Source of the DNA: Carex sylvatica
Taxonomy: Eukaryota; Streptophyta; Magnoliopsida; Poales; Cyperaceae
DNA length: 64,000 nucleotides
Direction of reading: 5' to 3'
NCBI GenBank assembly: GCA_964058845.1
Contig: CAXKVR010000170.1
Span: forward strand, 211,001-275,000
Part shown: one piece after another, positions 1 through 14,100 of the stretch
Position numbering within the stretch: the stretch's first letter is position 1
How the letters are laid out: each line of letters begins with the position of its first letter
Notes under the pieces: generated by a model
The model's database searches: none
Told to the model about the DNA's origin: nothing
The model's input: the letters and a program-made list of their open reading frames with translations, nothing else
Program-made: the position numbers and the translations under genes

Positions 1-1020
1 TTTGGAGTTGTCTAATAGTGTCTATATATGGAAACATAATACGGTATTTACAATGCTAATACAACACTCCAGTTGAATGTGTTTGGAGCACTTTAGTAGT
101 GTCTCCATATGACAATATAACAGTGCATATACAACATAATACAAATCTCCAATTGAACGTGTTTGGAGCACCCTAGGAGTGTCCCACTATGGCAAGATAA
201 TAGGGCATTTACAATTCTAGTACAACACTTCAATTGAAGGTGTTTGGAGCACTCTAATAGTGTCTCCAGATGACAACATAATAAGGAATTTACAACCATA
301 ACACAACACTCCAATTCCATGTGTTTGGAGCACACTAGTAGTGTCCCACTATGGCAAGATAATAGGGCATTTACAACCCTAATACAACTCTCCAATTGAA
401 GGTGTTCGGAGCACTCTAGTAGTGTCTCTATATGGCAAGATAATCGAATATTTACAACCCTAATACAACACTCCAATTGTAGATGTTTGGAGCACTCTAG
501 TAGTGTCTATAGATGAAAAGATAATAGGACATTTACAACCCTTATACAACACTCCAAATGAATGTGTTTGGAGAACTTTGATAGTGTCTCTATATGGCAA
601 GATAATAGGGCATTTACATCCCAAATACAAAACTCCAATTGAAGTTGTTTGGAGCACTCTAATAGTGTATCCAGATGACAACATAATAAGGCATTTACAA
701 CCATAATACAACACTCCAATTCAATGTGTTTCGAGCACACTAGTAGTGTCCCACTATGGCAAGATAATAGGGCATTTACAACCCAAATACAACTCTCTAA
801 TTGAAGGTGTTCGGACCATTCAAATAGTGTCTCTATATGGCAAGATAATAGAATATTTACAACCCTAATACAACACTCCAATTGTAGGTGTTTGGAGCAC
901 TCTAGTAGTGTCTATAGATGAAAAGATAATAGGGCATTTACAACCCTTATACAACACTCCAAATGAATGTGTTTGGAGAACTTTGATAGTGTCTCTATAT
1001 GGCAAGATAATAGGGCATTT

Positions 1021-4000
1021 ACATCCCAAATACAACACTCCAATTGTAGGTGTTTGGCCCACTCTAGTAGTGTTCATAGATGAAAAGATAGTACGACATT
1101 TATAACCCTAATAAAACACTCCAATTGAAGGTGTTTGGAGCACTCTCGGAGTGTCTAAATATGACACATAATAGGGCATTTACAACCCAAATAAAATATT
1201 CCAATTGAATGAAGCACTCCAACAGTGTCTCTATATGGAAACATAATATGGTATTTACAACCCTAACACAACACTCCAGTTGAATGTGTTTGGAGCACTC
1301 TAGTAGTGTCTCCAGATGACAACATAATAACGCATTTACAACCATAATACAACACTCCAATTGAATGTGTTTGGAGCACACTAGTGGTGTCCCACTATGG
1401 CAAGATAATAGGGAATTTACAACCCCTAATACAACTCTCCAGTTGAAGGTGTTCGGAGCACTCTAGTAGTCTCTCAATATGACAAGATAATAAAATATTT
1501 ACAACCCTAATACAACACTACAATTCAATGTGTTTGGAACACACTAGTAGTGTACCACTATGGCAAGATAATAGGGCATTTACAACCCTAATACAATTCT
1601 CCAATTGAAGGTGTTTGGAGCACACTAGTAGTGTCCCACTATGGCAAGATAATAGGGCATTTACAACCCTAATACAATTCTCCAATTGAAGGCATTCGGA
1701 GCACTCTAGTAGTGTCTCTATATGGCAAGATAATAGAGTATTTACAACCCTAATACAACACTCCAATTGTAGGTGTTTGGAGCACTCTAGTAGTGTCTGT
1801 AGATGAAAAGATAATAGGGCATTTACAACCCTTATACAACACTCCAAATGAATGTGTTTGGAGAACTTTGATAGTGTCTCTATATGGCAAGATAATAGGG
1901 CATTTACATCCCAAATACAAAACTCCAATTGAAGTTGTTTGGAGCACTCTAATAGTGTCTCCCGATGACAACATAATATGGCATTTACAACCCTAACGCA
2001 ACACTCCAATTCAATGTGGTTGGAGCACACTAGTATTGTCCCACTATGGCACGATAATAGGGCATTTACAACCCTAATAAAACTCTCCAATTGAAGGTGT
2101 TCGGAGCACTCTAGTAGTGTCTCTACATGGCAAGATAATAGAATATTAATAACCCTAATACAACACTCCAATGATAGGTGTTTTGAGCACTCTAGTAGTG
2201 TCCGTAGATGAAAAGATAATTGGGCATTTACAACCCTTATACAACACTCCAAATGAATGTGTTTGGAGCACTTTGATAGTGTCTCTATATGGCAAGATAA
2301 TACGGCATTTACATCCCAAATACAACACTCGAATTGAAGTTGTTTGGAGCACTCTAATAGTGTCTCCAGATGACAACATAATAAGGCATTTACAACCATA
2401 ATACAACACTCCAATTCAATGTGTTTGGAGCACATTAGTAGTGTCCCACTATGGAAAGATTATAGGGCATTTACAACCCTAATACAACTCTCCAATTGTA
2501 GGTGTTCGGAGCAATCTAGTAGTGTCTATATATTGCAAGATAATAGAATATTTACAACCCTAATACAACACTGCAATTGTAGGTGTTTGGAGCACTCTAG
2601 TAGTGTCTATAGATGAAAAGATAATAGGACATTTACAACCCTTATACAACACTCCAAATGAATGTGTTTGGAGCACACTAGTAGTGTCCCACTATGGCAA
2701 GATAATAGGGCATTTACAATCCTAATACAATTCTCCAATTGAGGTATTCGGAGCACTCTAGTAGTGTCTCTATATGGCAAGATAATAGAGTATTTACAAC
2801 CCTAATACAACACTCTAATTGTAGGAGTTTGGAGCACTCTAGTAGTGTCTGTAGATGAAAAGATAATAGGGCATTTACAACCCTTATACAACACTCCAAA
2901 TGAATGTGTTTGTTTGGAGCACTCTAATAGTGTCTCCCGATGACAACATAATAGGGCATTTACAACCCTAACGCAACACTCCAATTCAATGTGGTTGGCG
3001 CACACTAATATTGTCCCACTATGGCACGATAATAGGGCATTTACATCCCAAATACAACACTCCAATTGTAGGTGTTTGGCCCACTCTAGTAGTGTTCATA
3101 GATGAAAAGATAGTACGACATTTATAACCCTAATAAAACACTCCAATTGAAGGTGTTTGGAGCACTCTCGGAGTGTCTAAATATGACACATAATAGGGCA
3201 TTTACAACCCAAATAAAATATTCCAATTGAATGAAGCACTCCAATAGTGTCTCTATATGGAAACATAATATGGTATTTACAACCCTAACACAACACTCCA
3301 GTTGAATGTGTTTGGAGCACTCTAGTAGTGTCTCCAGATGACAACATAATAACGCATTTACAACCATAATACAACACTCCAATTGAATGTGTTTGGAGCA
3401 CACTAGTGGTGTCCCACTATGGCAAGATAATAGGGAATTTACAACCCCTAATACAACTCTCCAGTTGAAGGTGTTCGGAGCACTCTAGTAGTCTTCTCAA
3501 TATGACAAGATAATAAAATATTTACAACCCTAATACAACACTACAATTCAATGTGTTTGGAACACACTAGTAGTGTACCACTATGGCAAGATAATAGGGC
3601 ATTTACAACCCTAATACAATTCTCCAATTGAAGGTGTTTGGAGCACACTAGTAGTGTCCCACTATGGCAAGATAATAGGGCATGTACAACCCTAATACAA
3701 TTCTCCAATTGAAGGCATTCAGAGCACTCTAGTAGTGTCTCTATATGGCAAGATAATAGAGTATTTACAACCCTAATACAACACTCCAATTGTAGGTGTT
3801 TGGAGCACTCTAGTAGTGTCTGTAGATGAAAAGATAATAGGGCATTTACAACCCTTATACAACAATCCAAATGAATGTGTTTGGAGAACTTTGATAGTGT
3901 CTCTATATGGCAAGATAATAGGGCATTTACATCCCAAATACAAAACTCCAATTGAAGTTGTTTGGAGCACTCTAATAGTGTCTCCCGATGACAACATAAT

Positions 4001-4388
4001 ATGGCATTTACAACCCTAACGCAACACTCCAATTCAATGTGGTTGGAGCACACTAGTATTGTCCCACTATGGCACGATAATAGGGCATTTACAACCCTAA
4101 TAAAACTCTCCAATTGAAGGTGTTCGGAGCACTCTAGTAGTGTCTCTACATGGCAAGATAATAGAATATTAATAACCCTAATACAACACTCCAATTATAG
4201 GTGTTTTGAGCACTCTAGTAGTGTCCGTAGATGAAAAGATAATTGGGCATTTACAACCCTTATACAACACTCCAAATGAATGTGTTTGGAGCACTTTGAT
4301 AGTGTCTCTATATGGCAAGATAATACGGCATTTACATCCCAAATACAACACTCGAATTGAAGTTGTTTGGAGCACTCTAATAGTGTCT
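1021..4388. repeat. Higher-order satellite repeat, period about 2022-2023 bp
   Basis: The stretch from about 1021 to 2365 recurs almost unchanged from about 3043 to 4388. The offset is 2022 bp at first and 2023 bp after a one-base insertion near 3492. The repeat includes a distinctive irregular part with a shortened unit (around 1200-1215 and 3222-3237), which makes the match unmistakable. The period is close to 25 satellite units. The sequence between the two matching parts is more diverged. Confidence 0.85.
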
Positions 4389-5221
4389 CCCGATGACAAC
4401 ATAATATGGCATTTACAACCCTAACGCAACACTCCAATTCAATGTGGTTGGAGCACACTAGTATTGTCCCACTATGGCACGATAATAGGGCATTTACAAC
4501 CCTAATAAAACTCTCCAATTGAAGGTGTTCGGAGCACTCTAGTAGTGTCTCTATATGGCAAGATAATCGAATATTTACAACCCTAATACAACACTCCAAT
4601 TGTAGGTGTTTGGAGCACTCTAGTAGTGTCTATAGATGAAAAGATAATAGGACATTTACAACCCTTATACAACACTCCAAATGAATGTGTTTGGAGAACT
4701 TTGATAGTGTCTCTATATGGCACGATAATAGGGCATTTACAACCCTAATACAACTCTCCAATTGAAGGTGTTCGGAGCACTCTAGTAGTGTCTCTACATG
4801 GCAAGATAATAGAATATTAATAACCCTAATACAACACTCCAATTATAGGTGTTTTGAGCACTCTAGTAGTGTCCGTAGATGAAAAGATAATTGGGCATTT
4901 ACAACCCTTATACAACACTCCAAATGAATGTGTTTGGAGAACTTTGATAGTGTCTCTATATGGCAAGATAATAGGACATTTACATCCCAAATACAAAACT
5001 CCAATTGAAGTTTATGGAGCACTCTAATAGTGTCTCCCGATGACAACATAATAGGCATTTACAACCCTAACGCAACACTCCAATTCAATGTGTTTGGAGC
5101 ACATTAGTAGTGTCCCACTATGGCAAGATTATAGGGCATTTAGAACCCTAATACAACTCTCCAATTGTAGGTGTTCCGGGCAATCTAGTAGTGTCTCTAT
5201 ATGGCAAGATAATAGAATATT

Positions 5222-8022
5222 TACAACGCTAATACAACACTCCAATTGTAGGTGTTTGGTGCACTCTAGTAGTGTCTATAGATGAAAAGATAATAGGGCA
5301 TTTACAACCCTTATACAACACTCCAAATGAATGTGTTTGGAGAACTTTGATAGTGTCTCTATATGGCAAGAAAATTGGGCATTTACATCCCAAATACAAC
5401 ACTCCAGTTGAAGTTGTTTGAACCACTCTTATATTGTCTCCAGATGACAACATAATAAAGCATTACAACCATAATACAACACTCCAATTCAATGTGTTTG
5501 GAGCACACTAGTATTGTCCCACTATGGCACGATAATAGGGCATTTACAACCCTAATACAACTCTCCAATTGAAGGTGTTCGGAGCACTCTAGTAGTGTCT
5601 CTATATGGCAAGATAATAGGGCATTTACATCCCAAATACAACACTCCAATTGAAGGTGTTCGGAGCACTCTAGTAGTGTCTATAGATGAAAAGATAATAG
5701 GGCATTTACAACCCTTATACAACACTCCAAATGAATGTGTTTGGAGAACTGTGATGGTGTCCCTATATGGCAAGATAATAGGGCATTTATAACCCTAATA
5801 AAACACTCCAATTAAAAGTGTTTGGAGCACTCTAGTAGTGTCTAAAGATGACAATATAATAGGGCATTTACAACGCAAATAAAACACCCCAAATGAATGT
5901 GTTTGGAGCAGTCCAATAGTGTCTCTAGATGGCAAGATAACAAGGCATTTACAACCATAATACAACACTCCAATTGAATTTGTTTGGAGCATCCAAGTAA
6001 TGTCCCACTATGGCAAGATAATAGGGCATTTATAACCCTAATAAAACACCTCAATTGAAGGTGTTTGGAGCACTGTAGTAGTGTCTATGGATGAAAAGAT
6101 AATAGGGCATTTACAACCCTTATACAACACTCCAAATGAATGTGTTTGGAGAACTTTGATAGTGTCTCTATATGGCAAGATAATAGGGCATTTACAACCC
6201 AAATACAACTCTCTAATTGAAGGTGTTCGGAGCACTCTAGTAGTGTCTCTCTATGGCAAGATAATAGAATATTTACAACGCTAATACAACACTCCAATTG
6301 TAGGTGTTTGGTGCACTCTAGTAGTGTCTATAGATGAAAAGATAATAGGGCATTTACAACCCTTATACAACACTCCAAATGAATGTGTTTGGAGAACTTT
6401 GATAGTGTCTCTATATGGCAAGATAATAGGACATTTACATCCCAAATACAAAACTCCAATTGAAGTTGTTTGGAGCACTCTAATAGTGTCTCCAGATGAC
6501 AACATAATAAGGCATTTACAACCATAATACAACACTCCAATTCAATGTGTTTGGAGCACATTAGTAGTGTCCCACTATGGCAAGATTATAGGGCATTTAG
6601 AACCCTAATACAACTCTCCAATTGTAGGTGTTCCGGGCAATCTAGTAGTGTCTCTATATGGCAAGATAATAGAATATTTACAACCCTAATACAACACTCC
6701 AATTGTAGGTGTTTGGAGCACTCTACTAGTGTCTGTAGATGAAAAGATAATTGGGCATTTACAACCCTTATACAACACTCTAAATGAATGTGTTTGGAGA
6801 ACTTTGATAGTGTCTCTATATGGCAAGATAATAGGACATTTACATCCCAAATACAAAACTCCAATTGAAGTTGTTCGGAGCACTCTAATAGTGTCTCCCG
6901 ATGACAACATAATAACGCATTTACAACCCTAACGCAACACTCCAATTCAATGTGGTTGGCGCACACTAGTATTGTCCCACTATGGCACGATAATAGGGCA
7001 TTTACAACCCTAATACAACTCTCCAATTGAAGGTGTTCGGAGCACTCTAGTAGTGTCTCTACATGGCAAGATAATAGAATATTAATAACCCTAATACAAC
7101 ACCCCAATTATAGGTGTTTTGAGCACTCTAGTAGTGTCCGTAGATGAAAAGATAATAGGGCATTTACAACCCTTATATAACACTCCAAATGAATGTGTTT
7201 GGAGAACTTTGATAGTGTCTCTATATGGCAAGATAATAGGGCATTTACAACCCAAATACAACTCTCTAATTGAAGGTGTTCGGAGCACTCTAGTAGTGTC
7301 TCTCTATGGCAAGATAATAGAATATTTACAACGCTAATACAACACTCCAATTGTAGGTGTTTGGTGTACTCTAGTAGTGTCTATAGATGAAAAGATAATA
7401 GGGCATTTACAACCCTTATACAACACTCCAAATGAATGTGTTTGGAGAACTTTGATAGTGTCTCTATATGGCAAGAAAATTGGGCATTTACATCCCAAAT
7501 ACAACACTCCAGTTGAAGTTGTTTGAACCACTCTTATATTGTCTCCAGATGACAACATAATAAAGCATTACAACCATAATACAACACTCCAATTCAATGT
7601 GTTTGGAGCACACTAGTATTGTCCCACTATGGCACGATAATAGGGCATTTACAACCCTAATACAACTCTCCAATTGAAGGTGTTCGGAGCACTCTAGTAG
7701 TGTCTCTATATGGCAAGATAATAGGGCATTTACATCCCAAATACAACACTCCAATTGAAGGTGTTCGGAGCACTCTAGTAGTGTCTATAGATGAAAAGAT
7801 AATAGGGCATTTACAACCCTTATACAACACTCCAAATGAATGTGTTTGGAGAACTGTGATGGTGTCCCTATATGGCAAGATAATAGGGCATTTATAACCC
7901 TAATAAAACACTCCAATTAAAAGTGTTTGGAGCACTCTAGTAGTGTCTAAAGATGACAATATAATAGGGCATTTACAACGCAAATAAAACACCCCAAATG
8001 AATGTGTTTGGAGCAGTCCAAT
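5222..8022. repeat. Higher-order satellite repeat, period about 2105 bp
   Basis: About 5222-5917 matches about 7327-8022 with an offset of 2105 bp, close to 26 units. The match then continues beyond the inserted LTR: 5918-6297 corresponds to about 11140-11519. So the solo LTR at 8023-11134 interrupts the second copy of this higher-order unit, and the uninterrupted first copy shows the empty site. Confidence 0.85.
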
Positions 8023-11000
8023 TGTGACGTAGCGAAATCTGAAGAATATTAAAATAATAAAAATTTCGAAATATTAAGTTCATCTGAATTTTTCTGAATT
8101 TAAATCTAATGCCTTGATATATTTTTTTTCTAATTTTATTCTGAATTTTCTGAGTCGAGGCATTTAGAATCGAATTTCTGATTTGATCGAATAAAAATAA
8201 ACCTATCCGAATTGAAATATCAAATGGATCATTAAATTATACATATGAATATATCTATATGTATATATATATGCTATAATGCAAATTTCTATTTAAATTA
8301 AGCAAGGGCTTTTCTTGAAAAATTTACATATATGCAATATTGGAAGTTTAATGGGCCTATTAGCAAAATTGCCAAAATTAATCCAAAACCTTGATCTTTC
8401 TCTTCCTTTGGCCGTGACCCATTGTGTGTATACGTGTGTGTGTGGTGGGTGGCGGAAACAAAGAGGAAAAGAGAGGGAGAAGGTGAGAAGAGAGAAAAAA
8501 GTGAGATCCGAGTACACCGAATCGATCAGACGTACGCGAAATCGAGTTTGGAGCAAAGCACTACCACCTTGATCATCTCCTTCTCTTCAATTTGGTATAT
8601 TTCATCTCTCTTGAAACCCTAATTGTCGAATTGAATCGATTTTTGTTAGAAATGCGAAACCGTGTTGAATTGATCGAATTCCATTCGAATTACTTGTTGA
8701 TTTCTTGATTTTATACCGATTTCTTAAGGTTTCACTTTGAATCCGAAAATTTAGTTAGGGTTTGTTTAGATTCTGAAATTAAGGTGTTAATTTGTATAAT
8801 TGAGGTTTCTAAATCGTTCTGTATCGAATTTTCTGAGTTTTGATCGAAGTTCTGAAAATCTGAGTATCGAATCCCTAACTTTGATTGAAATCGATTTGCA
8901 TGATGATTAATTGACTATAGGATGTAATATATGTGTATTTGAATTGAATAAGTATCATGCATTTCAATTTTGTATCGATTCGATTGTTATACCGAGTTTC
9001 GATCCGAATCGAGGGTTAATTGGGTAATCAAGTTGGTACCAAGAACTTAGAGTATATGTGTTGCATGATATAGATAGGTAACCATGAATACCAATCTTGT
9101 ATATTGTTTAGCATAGTTATGGTAATCGATAACCAAAAATCTGAATCGTTTACTAATCGAGCAAGTTAGCACCGGTACCAAACCGGTATCAGGTATACAT
9201 GATATCAATTGATATGAAAACTCTACCGTACCAGCCTACAACATGTTAGGAACCAATATACGGTGTTTAGAACGAGTTTCGATCGAAACCGATCGGAATT
9301 CGGTTGCAAACAAAGCCTAAAACACTTCTGTACCAATCTTTGCGGGCCCGTAATAGTATGTGTATGGTGACTTGCGGGCCGCAAGGAGACCTCCTGCGGG
9401 CCGCAACCATAGTATAAAATCTGAAAATTCAGAAATGAATTAAGTCAAATAAATTACATAAAAACGTACCGATCGAAGCGTAACTTATCGAACATAGAGT
9501 AAGGATTTAATACAGCGTGTAACTGTATGTTATAGCAGGTTTAGCAGGACAATCAGGTGAATCCCGGAATACCGAAAGGAGTTCAGACCAACCGTAAGCG
9601 ACACGAAAAGTACAAAGGTGCGGGGGTTCACGGGATTTTTCCTGAGGTTCAATTAGGAATTAAATAGGACGTTTTTAAATTGCATTTTGAATTTCTGATT
9701 TCAAGCATCATCTGAGCATTGCATAACTAATTGAACTGTTTTATCTGTTGATCTGCATTCTGGTATGGTTTACCGATTGAACTGTTATTCTGATTCTGAT
9801 AGAGAATGAAACCACAGTGAATTGCTACTATTATATATATATATATCACTGTAAGTGATATTCTGTTCTGCGAAATCTAGAGTATACACTAGATTTCGAT
9901 TTCGGGAACCATATGCGCATTGGGGAACGACCCCTCTGAGTCCAAACCGGTTGGAATGGGGATCTGTTATTCTGTGACTATAACTGTGGTAGATAAGATT
10001 CTGTTATTCTGATTTCTGCTCTGATTGCTGGAACTAAATACTGGAAAGGATATATATCTGTATGATTGGAACTGTAATGTCTGATTAAGAACCAGTCTTT
10101 TGTAAATGGTTAAGCCAAAGCACTGCAGATGAGGGTCTGATTTGATTGCACGGGGAGCGACATCTGTAGGTGTATGTAACCCTACAGATGCAGGTATGTT
10201 CTGGGACCAATTCGGTGGAACATCTGCATGTGCTACCAGATATCTGAGTTTAATTAAGACCCAATATTCTGATATGTTTCTGATGATTCTGTTTAAAGGC
10301 ATTTAAAGATGTAGATTCATTTGATTATCGATTCAAAGCTTTGCATTCATGCTTTAACTCTGATTTTAGTTCCGTATTTAATTCTGACGTGAATATCTGA
10401 TAAATCCAGTAGCTTCGGCACTGAGATAAACCGCGAAAAGGTTTTTCTCACCCGTTTCCTTGTGAAACATTTCAGGAAAGAAGGACTAGAGGCTTTCGGG
10501 ATCAGACAGTGAGCTATCTGAGGTGTTAGGTATATGTATGCCCTGTTTTGAGATCGTTGTACTTGTTTAGTACTTGGATCAACTTTTGTTGTATATATAT
10601 CCAGCTAACCGGACTTGCGTAAATATTTCTAAACGGTTTCGATTTATGTTTTAAAATTTTATGTGCTTGCTTTATGCTTTCCATGCTATGTGTATGTATG
10701 CTTTTATGTTTTCAAAGTTTATGTTTTAAAAGTTATATGGTCTTTTGCATATATGTTTTTGTTGTGACATGATATGAATTTGGGGGTTTAAATGAATACG
10801 GGTGGGATGACCGGCGTGGAGGGTCTATACTCCACGGTACCTGATATTTATAATTCTGACTAATACGGGTAGATATAAATAAAAAAATAAATTTGGTTTT
10901 CTGATATGATAAGTCATTGTTCTATTGGTTTTATCGAATCGAATTTACAAAGGCATGTATAAAAGTTTTGAAAAGTTTCGGATCAGTTTTAAACTGATTT

Positions 11001-11134
11001 CAGATTTAATAAAATTGATTAAGTGTTCGGTTTGGGATAAAAACACCATTTATCTCATCATAAATGCCTGGTGAATATATACGATCTATATATTCACGGC
11101 GATACCGTCATGCCCCTGATCTCGGGGTGTGACA
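8023..11134 (+). mobile_element. Solo LTR, family C, copy 1
   Basis: The element starts TGTGACGTAGCG and ends GGGGTGTGACA, so it has the TG...CA ends of an LTR. It is flanked by the 5-bp direct repeat CCAAT (8018-8022 and 11135-11139). The empty site is visible in the satellite around 5907-5930 and 19258-19280. No primer site, polypurine tract, gag or pol lies inside, and a reverse-complement copy of the same length occurs at 15682-18787. It is therefore a 3112-bp solo LTR of a long-LTR family, left by LTR-LTR recombination. Orientation is tentative: read on plus, a TATA-rich stretch near 8255-8275 precedes a 5'UTR-like pyrimidine-rich segment ending in GAAACCCTAA near 8610. Lineage is unknown; the long LTR and CGGGGTGTGACA end resemble Tekay/Del chromoviruses, which is only an inference. 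Confidence 0.88.
9341..9406. repeat. GC-rich palindrome cluster (TGCGGGCCGCA type) in LTR C
   Basis: Three related GC-rich palindromes stand out in an AT-rich LTR: TGCGGGCCCGTA at 9341, TTGCGGGCCGCAA at 9372 and CTGCGGGCCGCAA at 9394. The last two are spaced 22 bp. The inverted copy has the same cluster at about 17410-17475. The CGG/CCG core is the one shared by the palindromes of families A and B. Confidence 0.7.
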
Positions 11135-14100
11135 CCAATAGTGTCTCTAGATGGCAAGATAACAAGGCATTTAAAACCATAATACAACACTCCAATTGAA
11201 TTTGTTTGGAGCATCCAAGTAATGTCCCACTATGGCAAGATAATAGGGCATTTATAACCCTAATAAAACACCTCAATTGAAGGTGTTTGGAGCACTGTAG
11301 TAGTGTCTATGGATGAAAAGATAATAGGGCATTTACAACCCTTATACAACACTCCAAATGAATGTGTTTGGAGAACTTTGATAGTGTCTCTATATGGCAA
11401 GATAATAGGGCATTTACAACCCAAATACAACTCTCTAATTGAAGGTGTTCGGAGCACTCTAGTAGCGTCTCTCTATGGCAAGATAATATAATATTTACAA
11501 CGCTAATACAACACTCCAATTGTAGGTGTTTGGTGCACTCTAGTAGTGTCTATAGATGAAAAGATAATAGGGCATTTACAACCCTTATACAACACTCCAA
11601 ATGAATGTGTTTGGAGAACTTTGATAGTGTCTCTATATGGCAAGATAATATGGCATTTACAACCCAAATACAACTCTCTAATTGAAGGTGTTCGGAGCAC
11701 TCTAGTAGTGTCTCTCTATGGCAAGATAATAGAATATTTACAACGCTAATACAACACTCCAATTGTAGGTGTTTTGTGCACTCTAGTAGTGTCTAAAGAT
11801 GAAAAGATAATAGGGCATTTACAACCCTTATACAACACTCTAAATGAATGTGTTTGGAGAACTTTGATAGTGTCTCTATATGGCAAGATAATAGGACATT
11901 TACATCCCAAATACAAAACTCCAATTGAAGTTGTTTGGAGCACTCTAATAGTGTCTCCAGATGACAACATAATAAGGCATTTACAACCATAATACAACAC
12001 TCCAATTCAATGTGTTTGGAGCACATTAGTAGTGTCCCACTATGGCAAGATTATAGGGCATTTAGAACCCTAATACAACTCTCCAATTGTAGGTGTTCCG
12101 GGCAATCTAGTAGTGTCTCTATATGGCAAGATAATAGAATATTTACAACGCTAATACAACACTCCAATTGTAGGTGTTTGGTGCACTCTAGTAGTGTCTA
12201 TAGATGAAAAGATAATAGGGCATTTACAACCCTTATACAACACTCCAAATGAATGTGTTTGAAGAACTTTGATAGTGTCTCTATATGGCAAGATAATAGG
12301 GCATTTACAACCCAAATACAACTCTCTAATTGAAGGTGTTCGGAGCACTCTAGTAGTGTCTCTCTATGGCAAGATAATAGAATATTTACAACGCTAATAC
12401 AACACTCCAATTGTAGGTGTTCGGAGCACTCTAGTAGTGTCTATAGATGAAAAGATAATAGGGCATTTACAACCCTTATACAACACTCCAAATGAATGGG
12501 TTTGGAGAACTTTGATGGTGTCTCTATATGGCAAGATAATATGGCATTTACAACCCAAATACAACTCTCTAATTAAAGGTGTTCGGAGCACTCTAGTAGT
12601 GTCTCTCTATGGCAAGATAATAGAATATTTACAACGCTAATACAACACTCCAATTGTAGGTGTTTGGTACACTCTAGTAGTGTCTATAGATGAAAAGATA
12701 ATAGGGCATTTACAACCCTTATACAACACTCTAAATGAATGTGTTTGGAGAACTTTGATAGTGTCTCTATATGGCAAGATAATAGGACATTTACATCCCA
12801 AATACAAAACTCCAATTGAAGTTGTTTGGAGCACTCTAATAGTGTCTCCAGATGACAACATAATAAGGCATTTACAACCATAATACAACACTCCAATTCA
12901 ATGTGTTTGGAGCACATTAGTAGTGTCCCACTATGGCAAGATTATAGGGCATTTAGAACCCTAATACAACTCTCCAATTGTAGGTGTTCCGGGCAATCTA
13001 GTAGTGTCTCTATATGGCAAGATAATAGAATATTTACAACGCTAATACAACACTCCAATTGTAGGTGTTTGGTGCACTCTAGTAGTGTCTATAGATGAAA
13101 AGATAATAGGGCATTTACAACCCTTATACAACACTCCAAATGAATGTGTTTGGAGAACTTTGATAGTGTCTCTATATGGCAAGATAATAGGGCATTTACA
13201 ACCCAAATACAACTCTCTAATTGAAGGTGTTCGGAGCACTCTAGTAGTGTCTTTCTATGGCAAGATAATAGAATATTTACAACGCTAATACAACACTCCA
13301 ATTGTAGGTGTTCGGAGCACTCTAGTAGTGTCTATAGATGAAAAGATAATAGGGCATTTACAACCCTTATACAACACTACAAATGAATGTGTTTGGAGAA
13401 CTGTGATGGTGTCCCTATATGGCAAGATAATAGGGCATTTATAACCCTAATAAAACACTCCAATTAAAAGTGTTTGGAGCACTCTAGTAGTGTCTAAAGA
13501 TGACAATATAATAGGGCATTTACAGCCATAATACAACACTCCAATTCAATGTGTTTGGAGCACATAAGTAGTGTCCCACTATGGCCAGATAATAGGGCAT
13601 TTACAACCCAAATACAACTCTCTAATTGAAGGTGTTCGGAGCACTCAAGTAGTGTCTCTATATGGCAAGATAATAGAATATTTACAACCCTAATACAACA
13701 CTCCAATTGAAGGTGTTCGGAGCACTCTAGTAGTATCTCTACATGGCAAGATAATAGAATATTAATAACCCTAATACAACACTCCAATTATAGGTGTTTT
13801 GAGCACTCTAGTAGTGTCCGTAGATGAAAAGATAATTGGGCATTTACAACCCTTATACAACACTCCAAATGAATGTGTTTGGAGAACTTTGATAGTGTCT
13901 CTATATGGCAAGATAATAGGACATTTACATCCCAAATACAAAACTCCAATTGAAGTTGTTTGGAGCACTCTAATAGTGTCTCCCGATGACAACATAATAA
14001 CGCATTTACAACCCTAACGCAACACTCCAATTCAATGTGGTTGGCGCACGCTAGTATTGTCCCACTATGGCACGATAATAGGGCATTTACAACCCTAATA

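Larger units (their letters stand above)
1..8022. repeat. 81-bp satellite array, block 1
   Basis: This is a head-to-tail tandem array with a unit of about 81 bp. Each unit carries the landmarks ACACTCCAATTG, GGTGTTTGGAGCACTC, TAGTAGTGTC, a variable GATGAAAAGATAAT or TATGGCAAGATAAT part, and GGGCATTTACAACCC. Neighbouring units differ clearly, while units farther apart match better, so the array has higher-order structure (listed separately). Because 81 is a multiple of three and most units lack stops in several frames, long open frames run through it on both strands. Their products are 27-residue repeats with no recognisable fold, and I treat them as by-products. No gene is seen in this block. 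Confidence 0.95.

Noticed and set aside
1518..2435. A 305-codon open frame and many others in the satellite
   Set aside because: The products are 27-residue repeats fixed by the 81-bp unit, occur in several frames and on both strands, and show no known domain or start context. They are satellite by-products.
1..8022. CCCTAA within each satellite unit as telomeric sequence
   Set aside because: It occurs once per 81-bp unit and not in direct tandem, so it is not a telomere repeat.
9967..10302. A 111-codon frame in LTR C (and its partner at 16515-16811)
   Set aside because: It lies inside a solo LTR, is broken differently in the two copies and has no recognisable domain.
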